A stretch of 58,572 nt of DNA. Source: Gammaproteobacteria bacterium. Lineage in GTDB: Bacteria; Pseudomonadota; Gammaproteobacteria; Steroidobacterales; Steroidobacteraceae. This document shows, piece after piece, positions 58,471 through 58,572 of the stretch. Location: the NCBI GenBank assembly GCA_025357835.1, contig JANYLM010000014.1, forward strand, positions 1 through 58,572, read 5' to 3'. How positions within the stretch are numbered: position 1 is the first letter of the stretch; every line of letters begins with the position of its first letter. Below the pieces are notes generated by a model. That model saw only the letters and a program-made list of their open reading frames with translations. It did no database searches and was not told the DNA's origin. The translations under genes and the position numbers were made by a program.

Positions 58471-58572
58471 GCCCTTCTTGACCACATCCTCCGGGAGGTA
58501 ATCCCAGACGCCGGCCTCGGAGGCAATAGTGATGTGCCGATTCTTGGTGATGACCCAACGCGCGGGGCGCAG
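58202..58572. repeat. 102-bp perfect inverted repeat at the right end (likely artefact)
   Basis: Bases 58471–58572 are the exact reverse complement of 58202–58303 (102 of 102 bases), with 167 bases between. The left copy lies inside gltB and matches its protein; the right copy breaks it. This is the pattern of a fold-back chimera or a misassembled contig end and not of a natural element. Confidence 0.92.

Noticed and set aside
58471..58501. Natural stop ending a short gltB
   Set aside because: The stop is read from the inverted copy at the contig end, not from native gltB.
1..58572. CRISPR array, rRNA operon, intact IS or prophage
   Set aside because: No spaced direct-repeat array, rRNA sequence, transposase or phage structural gene was seen.

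Overview
This window looks like a GC-rich gammaproteobacterial chromosome segment, probably from the Xanthomonadales/Nevskiales/Steroidobacter side of the class. That placement is an inference. It rests on the dsbA–cytochrome c4–engB–polA neighbourhood, the N-acylornithine-type carbamoyltransferase in the arginine operon, the proteobacterial tRNA-Arg and the many lipoprotein and outer-membrane genes. No rRNA, CRISPR array or intact insertion sequence was seen. Both ends cut genes: an SDR dehydrogenase on the left and gltB on the right. The last 102 bases are an exact inverted copy of sequence 167 bases upstream, so the right end is probably an assembly artefact.

1–9.2 kb holds small accessory enzymes: SDR, an AAC(6')-Ib-like acetyltransferase, a CDP-alcohol phosphotransferase, two of the three GFA/CENP-V zinc proteins, an FAD monooxygenase, RidA, beta-carbonic anhydrase, a hotdog thioesterase, VOC and DUF1697 proteins. 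At 9.36 kb is tRNA-Arg(CCG), followed by a tRNA-derived hairpin repeat and a third GFA gene. 10–15.7 kb is the conserved block dsbA, cytochrome c4, engB, polA, lptM. The engB–polA gap carries a strong candidate small RNA with C-rich loops, a sigma-E type promoter and an intrinsic terminator, in the position of Spot 42 and ErsA.

19–27.8 kb is one tightly packed minus-strand arginine operon: argR, argG, a DUF1611/DgcN-like gene, argC, argD, argF', argB, argH and a thioesterase. Tandem ARG boxes sit under the argR promoter. ArgF' carries Ala at the two positions (Glu92 and Lys302 of the Xanthomonas enzyme) linked to acetylornithine specificity. No argA or argE is present. The P-loop DUF1611 protein is therefore a candidate glutamate N-acyltransferase in a variant, possibly N-succinylated, arginine pathway. 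Next to it lies a degenerate MobA/TraA relaxase with a TraD-like partner.

29.8–46.7 kb holds an LLM oxidoreductase, a YcaQ/AlkX-type glycosylase-like protein, an esterase, two Lys/Ala-rich histone-H1-like proteins around a Yip1-like membrane protein, a GGDEF protein, a TauE exporter, nudC, an orphan FlhC-like regulator, an OmpA porin, a DUF3494 ice-binding-type lipoprotein, an ABC-2 exporter and an M28 peptidase. 47–58.5 kb holds a receiver-transmembrane fusion, an outer-membrane barrel with a short GlpD-like oxidoreductase, bactofilin, a SPOR lipoprotein, a self-contained sigma-54 unit for a 73-residue protein, an XRE regulator, a methyltransferase, an oligopeptidase B-like peptidase, a CBS protein and truncated gltB.
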